Origin: Asticcacaulis sp. AC402
GTDB lineage: Bacteria; Pseudomonadota; Alphaproteobacteria; Caulobacterales; Caulobacteraceae
Assembly (NCBI RefSeq): GCF_000495835.1
Contig: NZ_AWGC01000019.1
Span: 79,347-143,346 of the forward strand
Reading direction: 5' to 3'
DNA: 64,000 nt
Of the stretch, positions 42,301-50,784 are shown piece after piece. Both the position numbers and the translations under genes were made by a program. How positions within the stretch are numbered: the first letter of the stretch is position 1; each line of letters begins with the position of its first letter. The notes beneath the pieces are model-generated. The model saw nothing but the letters and a program-made list of their open reading frames with translations. It made no database searches and was not told where the DNA came from.

Positions 42301-44363
42301 TACTGGCTCTCCCGCTGAGCCTCCGAGAAAATTTCGTCCAGCGTTTCGTCCGTCTTGTCCTTCTTAGGTTTCTCTTCCGGGTTCGGAATTGGATCCATGG
42401 TCACGACCGGTGGAACATTGTCATTGGCCGGCGGAGCAGAGGTCGCGCCGTTGTCGGCCTGGGTTCCCAGCAGGCTCTTTAGGGCATCCTCTGCCACCTG
42501 ACCGAAATTGGTCGCCGGCGCCGGGCCAGTGGGGATAGGCGTCACCTGGATACGCTTGAGGGCGCTCGACATGTAGGTCTTCCAGATCGCCGCCGGGGTA
42601 CCGCCACCGGTGACCTTGCCCTTCATCGTCGTGTTGTCGTCTCGGCCGACCCAAACCACCGTCACGAAGTTGCCGGTATAGCCAGCGAACCAGGCGTCAC
42701 GGTAATCACTGGTGGTCCCGGTCTTGCCGGCCAGATCGTAGCCGGCGATCTGGGCGCCGCTACCGGTGCCACGCGTCAGGACACCGCGCATCATCTGGTT
42801 CATGTTTTGCAGCGCTGGATTAGCAATGACCCTGGCCCGGTTTTCCAGCTTGTACTGGTACAACACCTTGCCAGATTTTGTCCGTATGCGAACTATACCG
42901 TAGGCGCCCGATCGGATACCGCCATTGGCGAAGGGGGCATAGGCCTGGGCCATCTCGATCGGGGTGACATCAGCTGTGCCCAGCGCCATGGCCGGATCAG
43001 TGTTCAACTTGGAAACAATCCCCAACCGGCGGGCCGTGGCGGCGACATTGCTGCGACCGACGTCGTTGGCCAGGCGCGCCGCCACTGTATTGACCGACTC
43101 GGCCAGAGCATATTGCAGGTCGATCAGACCAAGGTACTTCTTGGTGTAGTTCTCAGGTGCCCAATCGCCGATGCTATAAGCTTCGTCGACCACCGGTGTG
43201 TTCGGCTGATAACCCTGCTCCATGGCGGTGAGGTAAACAAAGGGCTTGAACGAAGAGCCGGCCTGGCGGTGGGCGTCGACGGCGCGGTTGAACTGCGAGT
43301 CCGCGTAAGACACACCGCCGATCATGGCGCGGATACGGCCGTCGCCGTCTACCGAGACAAGGGCAGCCTGCTGGACGCCCTTCTTGGCATCACGGGCCAT
43401 AATGGTCTTGATGGCGCGTTCGGCGTCGGTCTGAATCGGCAGGTCCAGGGTCGTTTCGACGATCAGGTCCTCGGTATTCTTCGGATCGATATAGCTACGC
43501 ACCTGTCCGTCAAGATAGTCGACGAAGTACTGGGCATGGGCGTTGGCCAGAGTCTTGGAGACACTGATCGGTTTGGACAAGGCTTCGCCTCGCTCTTGCG
43601 GGGTAATAACCCTTGCGTCGACCATCTCGTTCAAAACAATCATGGCGCGTTTCGCGGCGCGTTCCTGGTCCGACAGCGGCGAGTAGGAAGATGGACCCTT
43701 CATCATGCCTGCCAAGGTAGCAGCCTCGGCAACGGTCAGGGCCTTGGCGGCCTTGTTGAAATAGCGTTGCGATGCTGCCTCAATACCGTAGGCGCCGGCG
43801 CCAAAATAGACACGGTTGAGATAAAGTCCCAGGATTTCTTTCTTGGTAAACTTGTACTCCAGCCAAAAGGACAGCATCAGTTCCTGGACCTTGCGCTTCA
43901 GGTTCTGGTCGGCCGACAGGAACAGGTTGCGCGCTAGCTGTTGCGTGATGGTCGAACCGCCGGCCAGGTTGGCGCCTTTCTTCTTGCTCAAATTGCGGAA
44001 CAGGGCGCGGGTAATGCCGACCGGATCGAAGCCCGGATGCTGGAAGAAGCGGCGATCCTCGATGGCGACAAAGGCCAGGGGCACATAGTCGGGCAGCGCA
44101 TCGATATCGACCGGCGGGGCGTATTGTGATCCCCGCACCGCGATCAAGGCGCCGGAACGATCGAGGTAGGTAACTGAGGGCTGGCGATTGGTCTGATACA
44201 GGTTGGACGTATCTGGCAGGTCTATGGCCATGACCGCCAGGAAGGCGATGCCAAATATGACACTCCAAATCACGCCGATCGTCGCCCAATAGAAGATGGC
44301 CTGAAACGGCGATCGCCGGCCGCCTGATGTCTTGCCCCCAGACGGGGCCTTACCCTTCGCCAT
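42300..44363 (-). CDS. mrcA: Penicillin-binding protein 1A (bifunctional transglycosylase/transpeptidase)
   Basis: Class A PBP polymerising and cross-linking peptidoglycan. Cytosolic tail, one membrane anchor (FYWATIGVIWSVIFGIAFLA), then GT51: VAIEDRRFFQHPGFDPVGIT (catalytic Glu), GGSTITQQLARNLFLSADQN and RVYFGAGAYGIEAASQRYFN. Transpeptidase motifs: S-x-x-K in RQAGSSFKPFVYLTAMEQGY, S-x-N in YALAESVNTVAARLANDV and K-T-G-T in DLAGKTGTTSDYRDAWFAGY. The C-terminus is Pro/Asp/Lys-rich. The 687-residue form from ATG 44363 (MAKGKAPSGG) is preferred; 44411 is also open. It is shorter than E. coli PBP1A, with no clear OB insert. Confidence 0.93.
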   Translation of the reverse strand: MAKGKAPSGGKTSGGRRSPFQAIFYWATIGVIWSVIFGIAFLAVMAIDLPDTSNLYQTNRQPSVTYLDRSGALIAVRGSQYAPPVDIDALPDYVPLAFVAIEDRRFFQHPGFDPVGITRALFRNLSKKKGANLAGGSTITQQLARNLFLSADQNLKRKVQELMLSFWLEYKFTKKEILGLYLNRVYFGAGAYGIEAASQRYFNKAAKALTVAEAATLAGMMKGPSSYSPLSDQERAAKRAMIVLNEMVDARVITPQERGEALSKPISVSKTLANAHAQYFVDYLDGQVRSYIDPKNTEDLIVETTLDLPIQTDAERAIKTIMARDAKKGVQQAALVSVDGDGRIRAMIGGVSYADSQFNRAVDAHRQAGSSFKPFVYLTAMEQGYQPNTPVVDEAYSIGDWAPENYTKKYLGLIDLQYALAESVNTVAARLANDVGRSNVAATARRLGIVSKLNTDPAMALGTADVTPIEMAQAYAPFANGGIRSGAYGIVRIRTKSGKVLYQYKLENRARVIANPALQNMNQMMRGVLTRGTGSGAQIAGYDLAGKTGTTSDYRDAWFAGYTGNFVTVVWVGRDDNTTMKGKVTGGGTPAAIWKTYMSSALKRIQVTPIPTGPAPATNFGQVAEDALKSLLGTQADNGATSAPPANDNVPPVVTMDPIPNPEEKPKKDKTDETLDEIFSEAQRESQ

Positions 44364-44530
44364 AAAATCCTTACTCCCGGCCACGCGTCCGCGCAGCCCC
44401 ATAGCGCCCAAGCGAAGTTATAGCCGCTGACTGCGGCTCTGTCGCGTGAAACCTTGTGAAAGCCCCAATGTGCACTCAACGGCATCAATTGGGCAAAATT
44501 ATGGGTTAATTTCGCGACAGTGCGATGAAG

Positions 44531-44908
44531 CTAACCCGTCTGGGGCAGGACGGCCGGGATTTCGGCCTTTCGCGACTTCAGCCTCTGGCCGACGCTGACA
44601 ATGGCCTTGAGTGCCGGAACCAGCTCTGCTCCCAAGTCAGTCAGGGCGTATTCAACCGATGGCGGCGAGGTCGGCATGACCGTACGGGTGATAACGCCCT
44701 TGTCCTCCATGTCCTTCAGCCTCGCGCTTAACATCTTGGCCGAGATCAGCGCCATGTCAGACTTTAGTTCACCGAAGCGGCGTGGTCCGCCGCTCAGATA
44801 CCAGATGACATTCGGCGTCCAGGCACCACCCAGCAGCACCATGCATTCACCGACAGCGCACAGCGGCGGAGGTGGCTCGGCTCTGTTTTTCCTCAGTTTT
44901 AAGACCAT
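44531..44908 (-). CDS. HxlR family transcriptional regulator
   Basis: 125-residue winged-helix regulator: CAVGECMVLLGGAWTPNVIW YLSGGPRRFGELKSDMALIS AKMLSARLKDMEDKGVITRT with the usual D-L-G-x-E-L C-terminus (ALTDLGAELVPALKAIV). Two N-terminal cysteines (C17, C22) are at the position where HxlR proteins such as YodB/QorR sense electrophiles. It is divergent from a GST/tautomerase operon, with a palindrome between, so it probably controls that operon (inference). Confidence 0.9.
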   Translation of the reverse strand: MVLKLRKNRAEPPPPLCAVGECMVLLGGAWTPNVIWYLSGGPRRFGELKSDMALISAKMLSARLKDMEDKGVITRTVMPTSPPSVEYALTDLGAELVPALKAIVSVGQRLKSRKAEIPAVLPQTG

Positions 44909-44923
44909 GACCTGGAAACCTGC

Positions 44924-44937
44924 TTACCGAATGGTAA
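44924..44937. promoter_or_regulatory. Palindrome between hxlR and gst
   Basis: ttacc-gaat-ggtaa, five-bp perfect arms, 15 bp upstream of the hxlR start, with a nearby pair of direct words agtaacataa/agtaatctaa (about 44951-44970) toward the gst gene. Plausible HxlR operator; no footprint knowledge for this protein. Confidence 0.4.
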
Positions 44938-45027
44938 CCCGATTCTTAAGTAACATAAAGTAATCTAATTTACAAACGTAACTCGTGTGGCCATGTTGAC
45001 GGCCTCTGCCCAACAGGAGGTTATACT

Positions 45028-45639
45028 ATGAAACTGTTCTACGCCCCGGGCGCCTGCTCGCTGTCACCCCACATCGCCCTGCGCGAAGCAGGTCTCGACT
45101 TTCAGCTCGAAAAGGTCGATCCCGCTGCGGGTACCACCGAAAGCGGCCTGGCTTACGCCACCATCAACGCCAAGGGCTATGTCCCGGCGCTTCAACTGGG
45201 TGACGGCCAGGTCCTGACCGAAGGCGCCGCTATCGTCCAGTACATCGCCGATCTGGCGCCGGACTCCGGTTTAGCGCCCGCGCCGGGCTCCCTGGCGCGC
45301 ACGCGCGTTCAGGAGCACCTCAACTACCTCGCCTCCGAAGTGCACAAGGCGTTCAGCCCGCTGTTCCGCAGCACCACCAGCGAAGACGGCCGTGAGACGG
45401 CCCGCGCCAATGTGCGGCACCAGCTGGACTTTATCGAGCAGACCCTGAACGATGGCCGCGCCTTTCTGGCTGGCGACACCTTCTCCGTGGCCGACGCCTA
45501 TCTGTTCGTCGTCGCCACCTGGACCAAGCCGACGGGCATTGGACTCGACACCTGGCCAAACCTGAAGGGCTTCGTCGAGCGGATGGCCCTGCGCCCGACT
45601 GTCCAGGCTGCCTTGCAGGCCGAAGGTTTGGCGGCATGA
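45028..45639 (+). CDS. Glutathione S-transferase (beta-class like)
   Basis: 203 residues. The thioredoxin-fold N-terminal domain reads MKLFYAPGACSLSPHIALRE AGLDF, with the conserved Cys10 of beta-class GSTs, and NAKGYVPALQLGDGQVLTEG AAIVQYIADLAP, including the cis-Pro and the E-S/A glutathione site. The C-terminal helical domain has DTFSVADAYLFVVATW. Probable role: conjugating or detoxifying electrophiles. Ribosome site AGGAGG. First gene of a compact operon; its stop overlaps the next start by 4 bp. Confidence 0.92.
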   Translation: MKLFYAPGACSLSPHIALREAGLDFQLEKVDPAAGTTESGLAYATINAKGYVPALQLGDGQVLTEGAAIVQYIADLAPDSGLAPAPGSLARTRVQEHLNYLASEVHKAFSPLFRSTTSEDGRETARANVRHQLDFIEQTLNDGRAFLAGDTFSVADAYLFVVATWTKPTGIGLDTWPNLKGFVERMALRPTVQAALQAEGLAA

Positions 45640-46007
45640 GCCAGGCGGAGGTCGAGACCGTCCTGCTGCGCTATTTCGACGGCCTTTATCACAGCGACGC
45701 CGCCATGTTGTGTCAGGTTTTCCATCCGAAAGCGCACTATGTCTGCGCCACGGACGAAGACCTGGTCCATCTCGACATGGCGGCGTATCTTCCCATCGTC
45801 GCGGCACGGCCCTCCCCGGCCAGCCGCGGCGATGTTCGCGCCGATCGGATCGTGAGCATCGATTTCGCCGGGCCGAATACGGCGCGGGCGCTGGTCGAAT
45901 GCGCCATCGCGCCCAAGGTTTTCAGCGATTTTCTCACCCTGATCCGCACCGGAGGCCGGTGGCAAATCATGTCGAAGGTCTTTCATTACCAACTGAGGAG
46001 CAGGTAG
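45636..46007 (+). CDS. NTF2-like (putative lumazine-binding family) protein
   Basis: 123 residues, single NTF2-like fold: VETVLLRYFDGLYHSDAAML CQVFHPKAHYVCA at the N-terminus, RADRIVSIDFAGPNTARALV ECAIAPKVFSDFLTLIRTGG RWQIMSKVFHYQ at the C-terminus, the pattern of the lumazine-binding-like family. No catalytic residue can be named. It overlaps gst by 4 bp. It ends three bases before a repeat-A half-copy. Confidence 0.82.
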   Translation: MSQAEVETVLLRYFDGLYHSDAAMLCQVFHPKAHYVCATDEDLVHLDMAAYLPIVAARPSPASRGDVRADRIVSIDFAGPNTARALVECAIAPKVFSDFLTLIRTGGRWQIMSKVFHYQLRSR

Positions 46008-46009
46008 AC

Positions 46010-46064
46010 TTAGATTTTGTCGCGCTTTTTAACCAAAAAGTGCGTCACACTTTTTGGAAAGCGT
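46010..46064 (+). repeat. Repeat family A, half-copy A6 inside an operon
   Basis: agattttgtcgcgctttttaacc to tttggaaagcg, a self-complementary aaaagtgcg-tcacacttttt stem. It is most like the distal hairpin of A5. It occupies the whole 62-bp gap between the NTF2-like and the tautomerase gene, and its end forms the leader just before the tautomerase ATG. Confidence 0.6.
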
Positions 46065-46069
46065 TTGGA

Positions 46070-46273
46070 ATGCCCTACGTCAATATCAAAGTCACTCGCG
46101 AAGGCGTCACGCCCGAGCAGAAATCTGCCCTGATCAAGGGCGCTACCGATCTGCTGGTCGAGGTGTTGGGCAAGAACCCGGCGACCACCTTCGTGGTCAT
46201 CGACGAGGTTGAGATCGACAATTGGGGCATTGCCGGCGAGCCCGTCAGCGAACGCCGCAAGAAGGGACAATGA
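46070..46273 (+). CDS. 4-oxalocrotonate tautomerase family protein
   Basis: 67 residues, MPYVNIKVTREGVTPEQKSA LIKGATDLLVEVLGKNPATT FVVIDEVEIDNWGIAGEPVS ERR. Pro2, which becomes the N-terminal catalytic base after Met removal, is present, as are the TT-x-V-x-I-x-E and N-W-G-x-x-G family elements. Small tautomerases act as hexamers or dimers on 2-hydroxymuconate-like substrates. It is the third gene of the gst operon, consistent with detoxification of aromatic or electrophilic compounds. Confidence 0.88.
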   Translation: MPYVNIKVTREGVTPEQKSALIKGATDLLVEVLGKNPATTFVVIDEVEIDNWGIAGEPVSERRKKGQ

Positions 46274-46274
46274 G

Positions 46275-46736
46275 ATGAACGCTGGATACGCCGTCTGGGC
46301 TTTTGCGGCTGGCGCCCTTATCCCCGTCATGGCCGCCATCAGCGGGACCCTGGCGCGTTCGACGGGGAATCCCGTGCTGGCCGTCGTGGTGTTGTTCGTC
46401 GTCGGCCTGATCGCGTCCGCCGCCGTCCTGCTGGCCACCGGCACGCAAGGGATCGCCACCCTGCCGACGCTGCCGCCGTGGCTGTTTACCGGCGGACTGA
46501 TCATCGCCTTTTACGGCCTGAGCGTCGCCGTCCTGACGCCGCGGTTCGGGGTCGGCAACACCATCCTGTTCATCGTCGCCGCCCAGATCGTTACCAGCAC
46601 CGCGATCGACCATTTCGGCTTGTTCGGCGCGGCGGTGAAGCCGGTCAACCTTGTCCGACTGACGGGACTGGCGGTGCTTGTGGTCGGCGTCGCCATAACC
46701 CAGCTGGCAGCAAAAAGCCCAGCTGCCGCACAATGA
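46275..46736 (+). CDS. DMT superfamily (YdcZ/DUF606-type) membrane protein
   Basis: 153 residues, five hydrophobic helices, half the size of two-domain EamA transporters: AVWAFAAGALIPVMAAISGT LARSTGNPVLAVVVLFVVG and GVGNTILFIVAAQIVTSTAI DHFGLFG, with the family N-P and D-H-F-G motifs, then LTGLAVLVVGVAIT. It starts one base after the tautomerase stop. Small DMT proteins may act as dimers, and a role in exporting a product of the detoxification operon is a reasonable guess. Confidence 0.88.
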   Translation: MNAGYAVWAFAAGALIPVMAAISGTLARSTGNPVLAVVVLFVVGLIASAAVLLATGTQGIATLPTLPPWLFTGGLIIAFYGLSVAVLTPRFGVGNTILFIVAAQIVTSTAIDHFGLFGAAVKPVNLVRLTGLAVLVVGVAITQLAAKSPAAAQ

Positions 46737-46774
46737 CGATTCACATCCGGAGCGATCTCGTTTAGGTTAAGGCC

Positions 46775-48328
46775 ATGTCCTTGCTTGAACGAGCGCCTGA
46801 TCTGGCTGCCGCCAACGAAATCCTCCATCGCGTCTTCGGCTACGAACAGTTCCGCGGCAAGCAGGCGGAGGTGATTTCCGCCGTCCTGGCCGGGCGCGAC
46901 GTCCTGGCCGTTCTGCCGACCGGTGGCGGCAAGAGCCTGTGCTACCAGATCCCGGCCCTCCTTCGGCCAGGCTTCGGTCTGGTGATATCGCCGCTGATCG
47001 CGCTGATGAGCGACCAGGTCAATGCCTTGCTGGCACGCGGCGTCAAAGCGGCCAAGCTCGACTCGACTCAGGACCTGAACCAGCGCGGCGATATCTGGGA
47101 CGCCGCCCGCACCGGTGAGCTGGACCTGCTGTACCTGTCACCCGAAGCCCTCGCCTCGCCGTTCGTGCGCGACAAGCTGAGCCGGCTGCCGGTCAATCTC
47201 GTCGCCATCGATGAAGCCCACTGCATCAGCCAGTGGGGTCACGATTTCCGGCCGGAATACCGCGCCCTGGGCCAGGTTAAGGCGCTGTTCCCGGATGTCC
47301 CGGCCATGGCGCTGACGGCCACCGCCGACCACGTTACGCGCGCCGACATCTGTGCCGCCCTGCATCTCGACAATCCGGTCGAGGTCGTCGCCGGCTTCGA
47401 CCGGCCGAACCTGTCGCTGCGCTTCGTTCGCCGCAAGGGTGCGGTCCTGAAAGAGATTTCCGCCCTGCTGCAACGGCAGAAGGGCGCCTCTGGCATCATC
47501 TATTGCGGGTCGCGCGACGGCACCGAAAAGCTGGCGCGTGCCCTGACCTTAGAAGGCTTTTCGGCCACCGCCTATCACGCCGGCCTGTCCGCCACTATCC
47601 GCGAGGACCGACTGAAGGCCTTTATGACCGGAAAGGCCAAGATCATGGTGGCAACGATTGCCTTCGGCATGGGTATCAACAAGGCCGATGTCCGCTTCGT
47701 CATCCACGCCGACCCGCCGTCCTCGATGGAGGCCTACTGGCAGGAGGTTGGCCGCGCCGGCCGGGACGGCCTGCCGGCTTCGGGCGTCTGTTTCTATGCG
47801 CCGGGCGACCTCGGTTGGGCCGTCCGCCGACTGACATTGCGTGAGAACGAGGGCGCCGCAGAACAGAGCGTCCAGAAGCAGAAAGCACGGGACTTCTTTG
47901 CGACCGTATTGGGTCCGGACTGCCGGCGCCAGGCGGTAAAGCGCTATTTCGGCGAAGAGGCCGGTGGGACATGTGGAAGCTGCGACAACTGCCTGTCACG
48001 CGGGCGGCTGACCGACGTCACCGAACCGGCGCAGATGCTGATGTCGGCCCTGTATCGCCTCAACGGGCCCCGCGGCCGCAAGAAACTGGTCGAGCATGTC
48101 CTGGGAAAGACAGACAAGCCTGACTACACCACACGAATCAAGACCTTCGGCATCGCCAAAGGGCAGTACGATGCGGCGCTGCTGACGCACGTGTTGGATC
48201 AGTGCGAAGCCGCCGGCGTAATCGCCGAGGAGCTCTACGACGGCAAGATGCCGATTGTGGCCTTGCGCGATTCCGACCTGTTGAAACAGCTATTCAAGGG
48301 CGATCTGAAACTGGCGGCGAAGATCTGA
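46775..48328 (+). CDS. recQ: ATP-dependent DNA helicase RecQ
   Basis: 3'-5' helicase in recombination and repair. Motif 0 FGYEQFRGKQAEVISAVLAG, Walker A LAVLPTGGGKSLCYQIPALL, DEAH NLVAIDEAHCISQWGHDFRP EY, motif III ALTATAD, motif V ATIAFGMGINKADVRFVIHA and motif VI YWQEVGRAGRDGLP. The zinc cysteines are in CRRQAVKRYFGEEAGGTCGS CDNC, then an RQC-like tail (TRIKTFGIAKGQYDAAL). 517 residues: the HRDC domain is missing, about 90 residues short of E. coli RecQ. In the family both forms occur. Confidence 0.94.
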   Translation: MSLLERAPDLAAANEILHRVFGYEQFRGKQAEVISAVLAGRDVLAVLPTGGGKSLCYQIPALLRPGFGLVISPLIALMSDQVNALLARGVKAAKLDSTQDLNQRGDIWDAARTGELDLLYLSPEALASPFVRDKLSRLPVNLVAIDEAHCISQWGHDFRPEYRALGQVKALFPDVPAMALTATADHVTRADICAALHLDNPVEVVAGFDRPNLSLRFVRRKGAVLKEISALLQRQKGASGIIYCGSRDGTEKLARALTLEGFSATAYHAGLSATIREDRLKAFMTGKAKIMVATIAFGMGINKADVRFVIHADPPSSMEAYWQEVGRAGRDGLPASGVCFYAPGDLGWAVRRLTLRENEGAAEQSVQKQKARDFFATVLGPDCRRQAVKRYFGEEAGGTCGSCDNCLSRGRLTDVTEPAQMLMSALYRLNGPRGRKKLVEHVLGKTDKPDYTTRIKTFGIAKGQYDAALLTHVLDQCEAAGVIAEELYDGKMPIVALRDSDLLKQLFKGDLKLAAKI

Positions 48329-48463
48329 CGTTCTACCCTCCGCCACAAATCCGCCATCGCTTGGCAGCCAAAACGCCGTTATTCAAACATAAGCAAGCCG
48401 CAAACCGGGTGTTCTGTGATAGCGGGGGCGATGACGCCTCCTGCCTTTCTGAGGAAGCCCACC

Positions 48464-49195
48464 ATGCGTAAAACCCTTGTGCTCGCCGCGCTGTTCCTGC
48501 TGGCGCTGGTCCCAGCCACCGTCCGGGCCCACACCGTCAAGGCGCAAAGCGTATCCACCTATATCCTGCTCGACCGGACCGGCTCCATGTCGCCGATCTG
48601 GGACGAGGCCCTGACCTCGGTCAATGCCTATGCCGTTGACCTGGGCAAGGAGACGCCCGAAGACGCCGGGCTGAAGACCTCGATTACACTGGCGGTGTTC
48701 GACCATCAGGGCGGCCTGCAATTCGATGTCCTGCGCAACCATGTCGTTCCGGCACAGTGGCGCAACCTGACCTCCACCGAGGCCAGCCCGCGCGGTATGA
48801 CACCGCTGTATGACGCCATCGGCCGGATGGTCGCTCTGGCCGAGAAGGACAGTCCCAAACAGGCGGTCATCGTGATTATGACCGACGGTGAGGAAAACTC
48901 GAGTACCGAGTTCAACCAGGGTGCGGCAAAGGCAGCTCTGGACCGGGCGCGGGCACGCGGCTGGGAAGTGGTTTTTCTGGGTGCGGAATTCGCCAAGTTT
49001 TCGGACGCCGGCGCCATGGGCGTGGACGCCAGCCAGACTATGGCGGTGAGCAAGGACGGCATGACCTCAACCATGCAAAACCTTGCGAAGAAGAACCGCA
49101 GCTACGGCCAGTCAGAAGGCAAGGCCAAGGTGGTCTTCGACGACAAGGACCGCGCCACGGCCAATGAAGAAGAGGTCAAGAACAAACAGCAGTAG
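48464..49195 (+). CDS. Secreted von Willebrand factor A domain protein
   Basis: 243 residues. Signal peptide MRKTLVLAALFLLALVPATV RA, then a single VWA domain: the MIDAS motif appears as TYILLDRTGSMSPIWDEALT (D-R-T-G-S-M, i.e. DxTxS), with a second metal segment in IVIMTDGEENSSTEF. The later part is Lys/Glu-rich (KKNRSYGQSEGKAKVVFDDK). Function unknown; it resembles stand-alone VWA proteins that bind cell-surface partners. The frame opens at 48416, but the signal peptide starts at ATG 48464. It stands next to parDE, converging. Confidence 0.85.
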   Translation: MRKTLVLAALFLLALVPATVRAHTVKAQSVSTYILLDRTGSMSPIWDEALTSVNAYAVDLGKETPEDAGLKTSITLAVFDHQGGLQFDVLRNHVVPAQWRNLTSTEASPRGMTPLYDAIGRMVALAEKDSPKQAVIVIMTDGEENSSTEFNQGAAKAALDRARARGWEVVFLGAEFAKFSDAGAMGVDASQTMAVSKDGMTSTMQNLAKKNRSYGQSEGKAKVVFDDKDRATANEEEVKNKQQ

Positions 49196-49196
49196 G

Positions 49197-49493
49197 TCAG
49201 TTGTCGTTATCGAAGATGGCCGCGAGATTGCGGGCTCCGTGGAGAATACGTTCAATACGGAGCTCACCCGGGTAAATTCGGTAGAAAATCAGATAATTGC
49301 CGAAGGGCACGACCCTCAGCCCCTGTCGCAGATCATCTCGTGGACTTCCACCATTTGGAGCATCGAGAAGCCTGAAACATCGAGCCCGGATCTCATCGAT
49401 GTACGTGAACGCCCGAGCCGGACTATCGGTCGCAATGAAGTCGGCTATGTCCTCAAGATCGCGATCGGAACTCGGCGAAAAGCCGAGCCTCAC
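49197..49493 (-). CDS. parE: Toxin of a ParDE-type system
   Basis: 98-residue RelE/ParE superfamily protein: MRLGFSPSSDRDLEDIADFI, RLLDAPNGGSPRDDLRQGLR VVPFGNYLIFYRIYPGELRI ERILHGARNL; the V-V-P-F-G-N-Y-L-I-F-Y and I-E-R-I-L-H-G-x-R motifs are typical of ParE, which poisons gyrase. Its ATG overlaps the parD stop by 4 bp. It lies directly beside the vWA gene's end. Confidence 0.9.
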   Translation of the reverse strand: MRLGFSPSSDRDLEDIADFIATDSPARAFTYIDEIRARCFRLLDAPNGGSPRDDLRQGLRVVPFGNYLIFYRIYPGELRIERILHGARNLAAIFDNDN

Positions 49494-49759
49494 TGCGTCT
49501 TCTCCGCATCCATCATGGCCTGATATTTGGCTTTCAGGCGATCGAAGACCTCTTCCGCAGGAATGCTGGGACCGCTGTTGATACCTTCGTCTATGGCCTT
49601 GCGTAACGCCTCTAACTCGACCTCGCGGCGGCTTTCCCGTTCCTCGATGATGCGCAAACCATCGCGCAGAATTTCACTCTTCGAGTTGTAACGTCCCGAC
49701 TGGATCAAGCGATCCATCATCGTCTCAAAGTGCGCGCCTAAGGCATAGCTGCTGGGCAT
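49490..49759 (-). CDS. parD: Antitoxin of a ParDE-type system
   Basis: 89-residue ribbon-helix-helix antitoxin: LGAHFETMMDRLIQSGRYNS KSEILRDGLRIIEERESRRE is the ParD RHH (S-x-Y-x-x-x-S-E-x-x-R-x-x-L), followed by an acidic C-terminus that would cover the toxin. ATG 49759 is preferred to the in-frame GTG-type start at 49771. A long perfect hairpin lies 20 bp upstream, where RHH antitoxins usually bind. Confidence 0.9.
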   Translation of the reverse strand: MPSSYALGAHFETMMDRLIQSGRYNSKSEILRDGLRIIEERESRREVELEALRKAIDEGINSGPSIPAEEVFDRLKAKYQAMMDAEKTQ

Positions 49760-49778
49760 GACGATCTCCAAAAGAAAA

Positions 49779-49809
49779 GCGGTCTATGATAATAATTATC
49801 ATAGACCGC
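49779..49809 (-). promoter_or_regulatory. 31-bp perfect inverted repeat upstream of parDE
   Basis: Arms gcggtctatgataat (49779-49793) and 49795-49809 pair over 15 bp with a single centre base. It lies between parD and the upstream AraC-type gene, both on the minus strand. Two readings fit: autoregulatory operator for ParD, or intrinsic terminator of the upstream gene, because the minus-strand hairpin is followed by CTTTTCTTTT. It may be both. Confidence 0.65.
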
Positions 49810-49831
49810 GTCTCGTTTCAAACCTGCCCCG

Positions 49832-50714
49832 CTACTTCAGCGGCAGGAACACGTCCGCGACCGCTTCATGTTGCGGCACTTCCGGGTAAAAGCTCAACCG
49901 CTGGCCATAGATCGGAAAATCGCGCGCTTCCTCGCCGCTGGCCGGAAGCCACTGGCGATAAAGGTAAAGCGCGGCCGGCTCCAGATTGTCGGTATTGCCG
50001 ACGACGCGCAACACCGCGCAGCGTCCGCCGGGGATCTCACCGGCCCTGACCTGCTGGTCGCCGGCCACGATCGGCTGGTCGGTCCCGTCGCAAAGGTCGA
50101 TTCTGTACTCCGCCGGTGACGCCGGGCGCCGCTCCGAACGCCACACAGTAAAGGTCGGATTCGTTTTGGGCGGCAGGTTGGCGGCCTTGCGCCAGGCGAT
50201 GAAGCGCTGGATCGTCGCGCCCAGCGTCGCCGGGTCGCCGCGGTGCTCCATGATCGCCACGGGCGTTGCGGGCACATCGCGGATCGTCACGTCATTAGGG
50301 GTAAAAGGTCGTCTGCATGAGTTTGCTCCTGGCTTTGTCGAGAGGCCCAAGGGCCGCATGCCAAAGCTCCCAGTCGGGAGATTTACGGAATCCAGACGGC
50401 GATTGCCCGAACCTTTGCCGAAAGGCGCGGGCAAAGGCATCCGGGGCGTCGTAGCCGGCATCCATCGCAATGTCCGTGACGCTTTGGGCGTCGGTATAGG
50501 CCAGCTGATGCGAAGCCCGCTTCATCCGGATTAACTGGATATAGCTATGGACGGACACCCCAAACGTCGCCGAAAACTGCCGGTGAAAATGGAACTTCGA
50601 AAAGGCCGCAACGCCGCTGACGGTGTCCAGGTCGAGATCACCGTCAAGATGCCGCTCTATGTAGTCCAGCACCCGTTGCATTCTGGCATGGTAGTTGTGA
50701 AGCGCCGCCGTCAT
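49832..50714 (-). pseudogene. AraC-family regulator with GyrI-like domain, split by a frameshift
   Basis: The 5' part (50714-50295) encodes an AraC DNA-binding domain: RVLDYIERHLDGDLDLDTVS GVAAFSKFHFHRQFSATFGV SVHSYIQLIRMKRASHQLAY, then SVTDIAMDAGYDAPDAFARA FRQRFGQSPSGFR. It stops at FYP-TAA. In the next frame, from about 50296, the GyrI/effector-binding domain continues: TPNDVTIRDVPATPVAIMEH RGDP, ending VFLPLK. Removing one T from the TTTT run at 50296-50299 (AAAA on the plus strand) would join them as MQTTFTPNDV. So it is one gene split by a +1 indel, or a sequencing error or site of frameshifting. Upstream of parDE. Confidence 0.8.
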
Positions 50715-50784
50715 CGTTTTCCTCCGTGGCGCAACCATTTAGGCGTTCAGGACCACAGAGCGCTCGACCGATCTTGCGGTTTGG

